Positions 63,598-64,000 of a DNA stretch of 64,000 nucleotides are shown here, in pieces (the first letter of the stretch is position 1; every line of letters starts with the position of its first letter). Under the pieces are notes generated by a model, which ran no database searches, had not been told where the DNA came from, and was given only the letters and a program-made list of their open reading frames with translations. The DNA lies in assembly GCA_022565795.1 (NCBI GenBank), contig JAIUMA010000001.1, positions 124,001-188,000 on the forward strand, given 5' to 3'. The translations under genes were made by a program, and so were the position numbers. This DNA is from Balneolia bacterium. Lineage in GTDB: Bacteria > Bacteroidota > Rhodothermia > Balneolales > Cyclonatronaceae.

Positions 63598-64000
63598 CTA
63601 CGGCTCAACAGCTGCGGGCTGCTGGTCATTCCCTGACCCCGCCTCAGCAGCTACAAATATTGCATACCCGTATACAAATGTTCCTACACCTGATGCCAGG
63701 ATAAGTTTCCATATCCAGGAGTTTGTGGTTACCACTTCACCGGGAAACCAATAGACGATAAAACCGAGCAGGAGAATGGAAAGTCCTGCAACTACGACGA
63801 GATACTTTCCGTCTTTACTGAGGAAAAATCCGAATAGAAGCATGGCTACAAGTATGGCTCCGCCTTCATATATACCCAGAATGATTTCATTAAGGTAGGT
63901 CGTTTCGAAAATGAAAATAAACGACACAATGAGTAATATCGGTATCAGTGTAAATATGAATGGAAACCTGAGCAGCTGAGGCCTGTCAAGCCAGTTTTCT
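63598..64000 (-). CDS. Unknown membrane protein, 5' end outside the window
   Basis: The frame stays open to the right edge (134 visible residues) with no stop, so the true start is beyond position 64000. A GTG at 63927 is an in-frame possible start but lies within what looks like a continuous membrane helix, so it is unlikely. At least four hydrophobic segments are visible, and the C-terminus is polar (Gly-Ser-Gly-Asn-Asp-Gln-Gln-Pro). The stop is 37 bases before the peroxiredoxin ATG. I know no family. Confidence 0.6.
   Translation of the reverse strand, partial: ENWLDRPQLLRFPFIFTLIPILLIVSFIFIFETTYLNEIILGIYEGGAILVAMLLFGFFLSKDGKYLVVVAGLSILLLGFIVYWFPGEVVTTNSWIWKLILASGVGTFVYGYAIFVAAEAGSGNDQQPAAVEP

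Overview
The window reads as an ordinary chromosomal segment of a Balneolota/Bacteroidota-type bacterium. The evidence is a secreted protein ending in a type IX secretion (T9SS) type A sorting domain with the Asn-Tyr-Pro-Asn-Pro-Phe-Asn-Pro signature, a 29-residue bS22/COX24-type ribosomal protein beside HU, many lipoproteins and OM proteins of Bacteroidota style, translation starts that almost all lack a Shine-Dalgarno sequence, and base composition that looks moderate and uniform by eye. I see no tRNA, rRNA, CRISPR, insertion sequence or prophage. Genes at both edges are cut by the window.

Layout. 1-3.8 kb: the 3' end of a GNAT acetyltransferase gene overlapping a GH5 mannanase-like gene, then a 511-base gap with several hairpins and a second GH5 gene made as a lipoprotein. 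3.8-11.3 kb (minus): a receiver-less sigma-54 activator, fused isobutyryl-CoA mutase IcmF, an Ig-like lipoprotein and a small envelope protein. 11.4-14.4 kb (plus): NAD salvage pair pncB-pncA with an FAD oxidoreductase. 14.4-17 kb: a histidine-triad-like envelope protein, a saccharopine-dehydrogenase-like protein, and a DUF952 gene coupled to an ECF sigma factor. 17.3-20.4 kb (plus): ettA, a DinB-like gene and queG. 20.4-28.3 kb (minus): DUF4197 lipoprotein, HtrA protease, recO, RND/MMPL transporter, dnaG. 28.5-30.5 kb (plus): class V aminotransferase and YihY. 30.8-44.2 kb (minus): a protease/propeller/barrel protein, RNase R, TamB, aroB, aroK, rqcH. 44.3-46.3 kb: an unknown gene, then hup-TPR-bS22 on minus. 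46.5-50.9 kb (plus): AGCS symporter, upp, LptC-related and OstA-like genes. 50.9-58.4 kb (minus): three unknown envelope genes, tricorn-like protease, rsmE, a BFD-like protein and dcd. 58.6-64 kb (minus): secreted phospholipase-D-like protein, a GTDC1/QTMAN-like glycosyltransferase, a peroxiredoxin and a truncated membrane protein.

Themes. Envelope biogenesis recurs (TamB, LptC/OstA-like, HtrA, barrel protein, T9SS cargo), as do translation and tRNA modification (EttA, RqcH, RsmE, bS22, QueG). The most interesting link is a protein close to the eukaryotic tRNA-queuosine mannosyltransferase in the same chromosomal region as queG, which suggests mannosylated queuosine in this bacterium. Other points for follow-up are the acetyltransferase/mannanase unit with a structured leader, the histidine-triad protein, the protease-propeller-barrel fusion, and small genes that automatic calls tend to miss.
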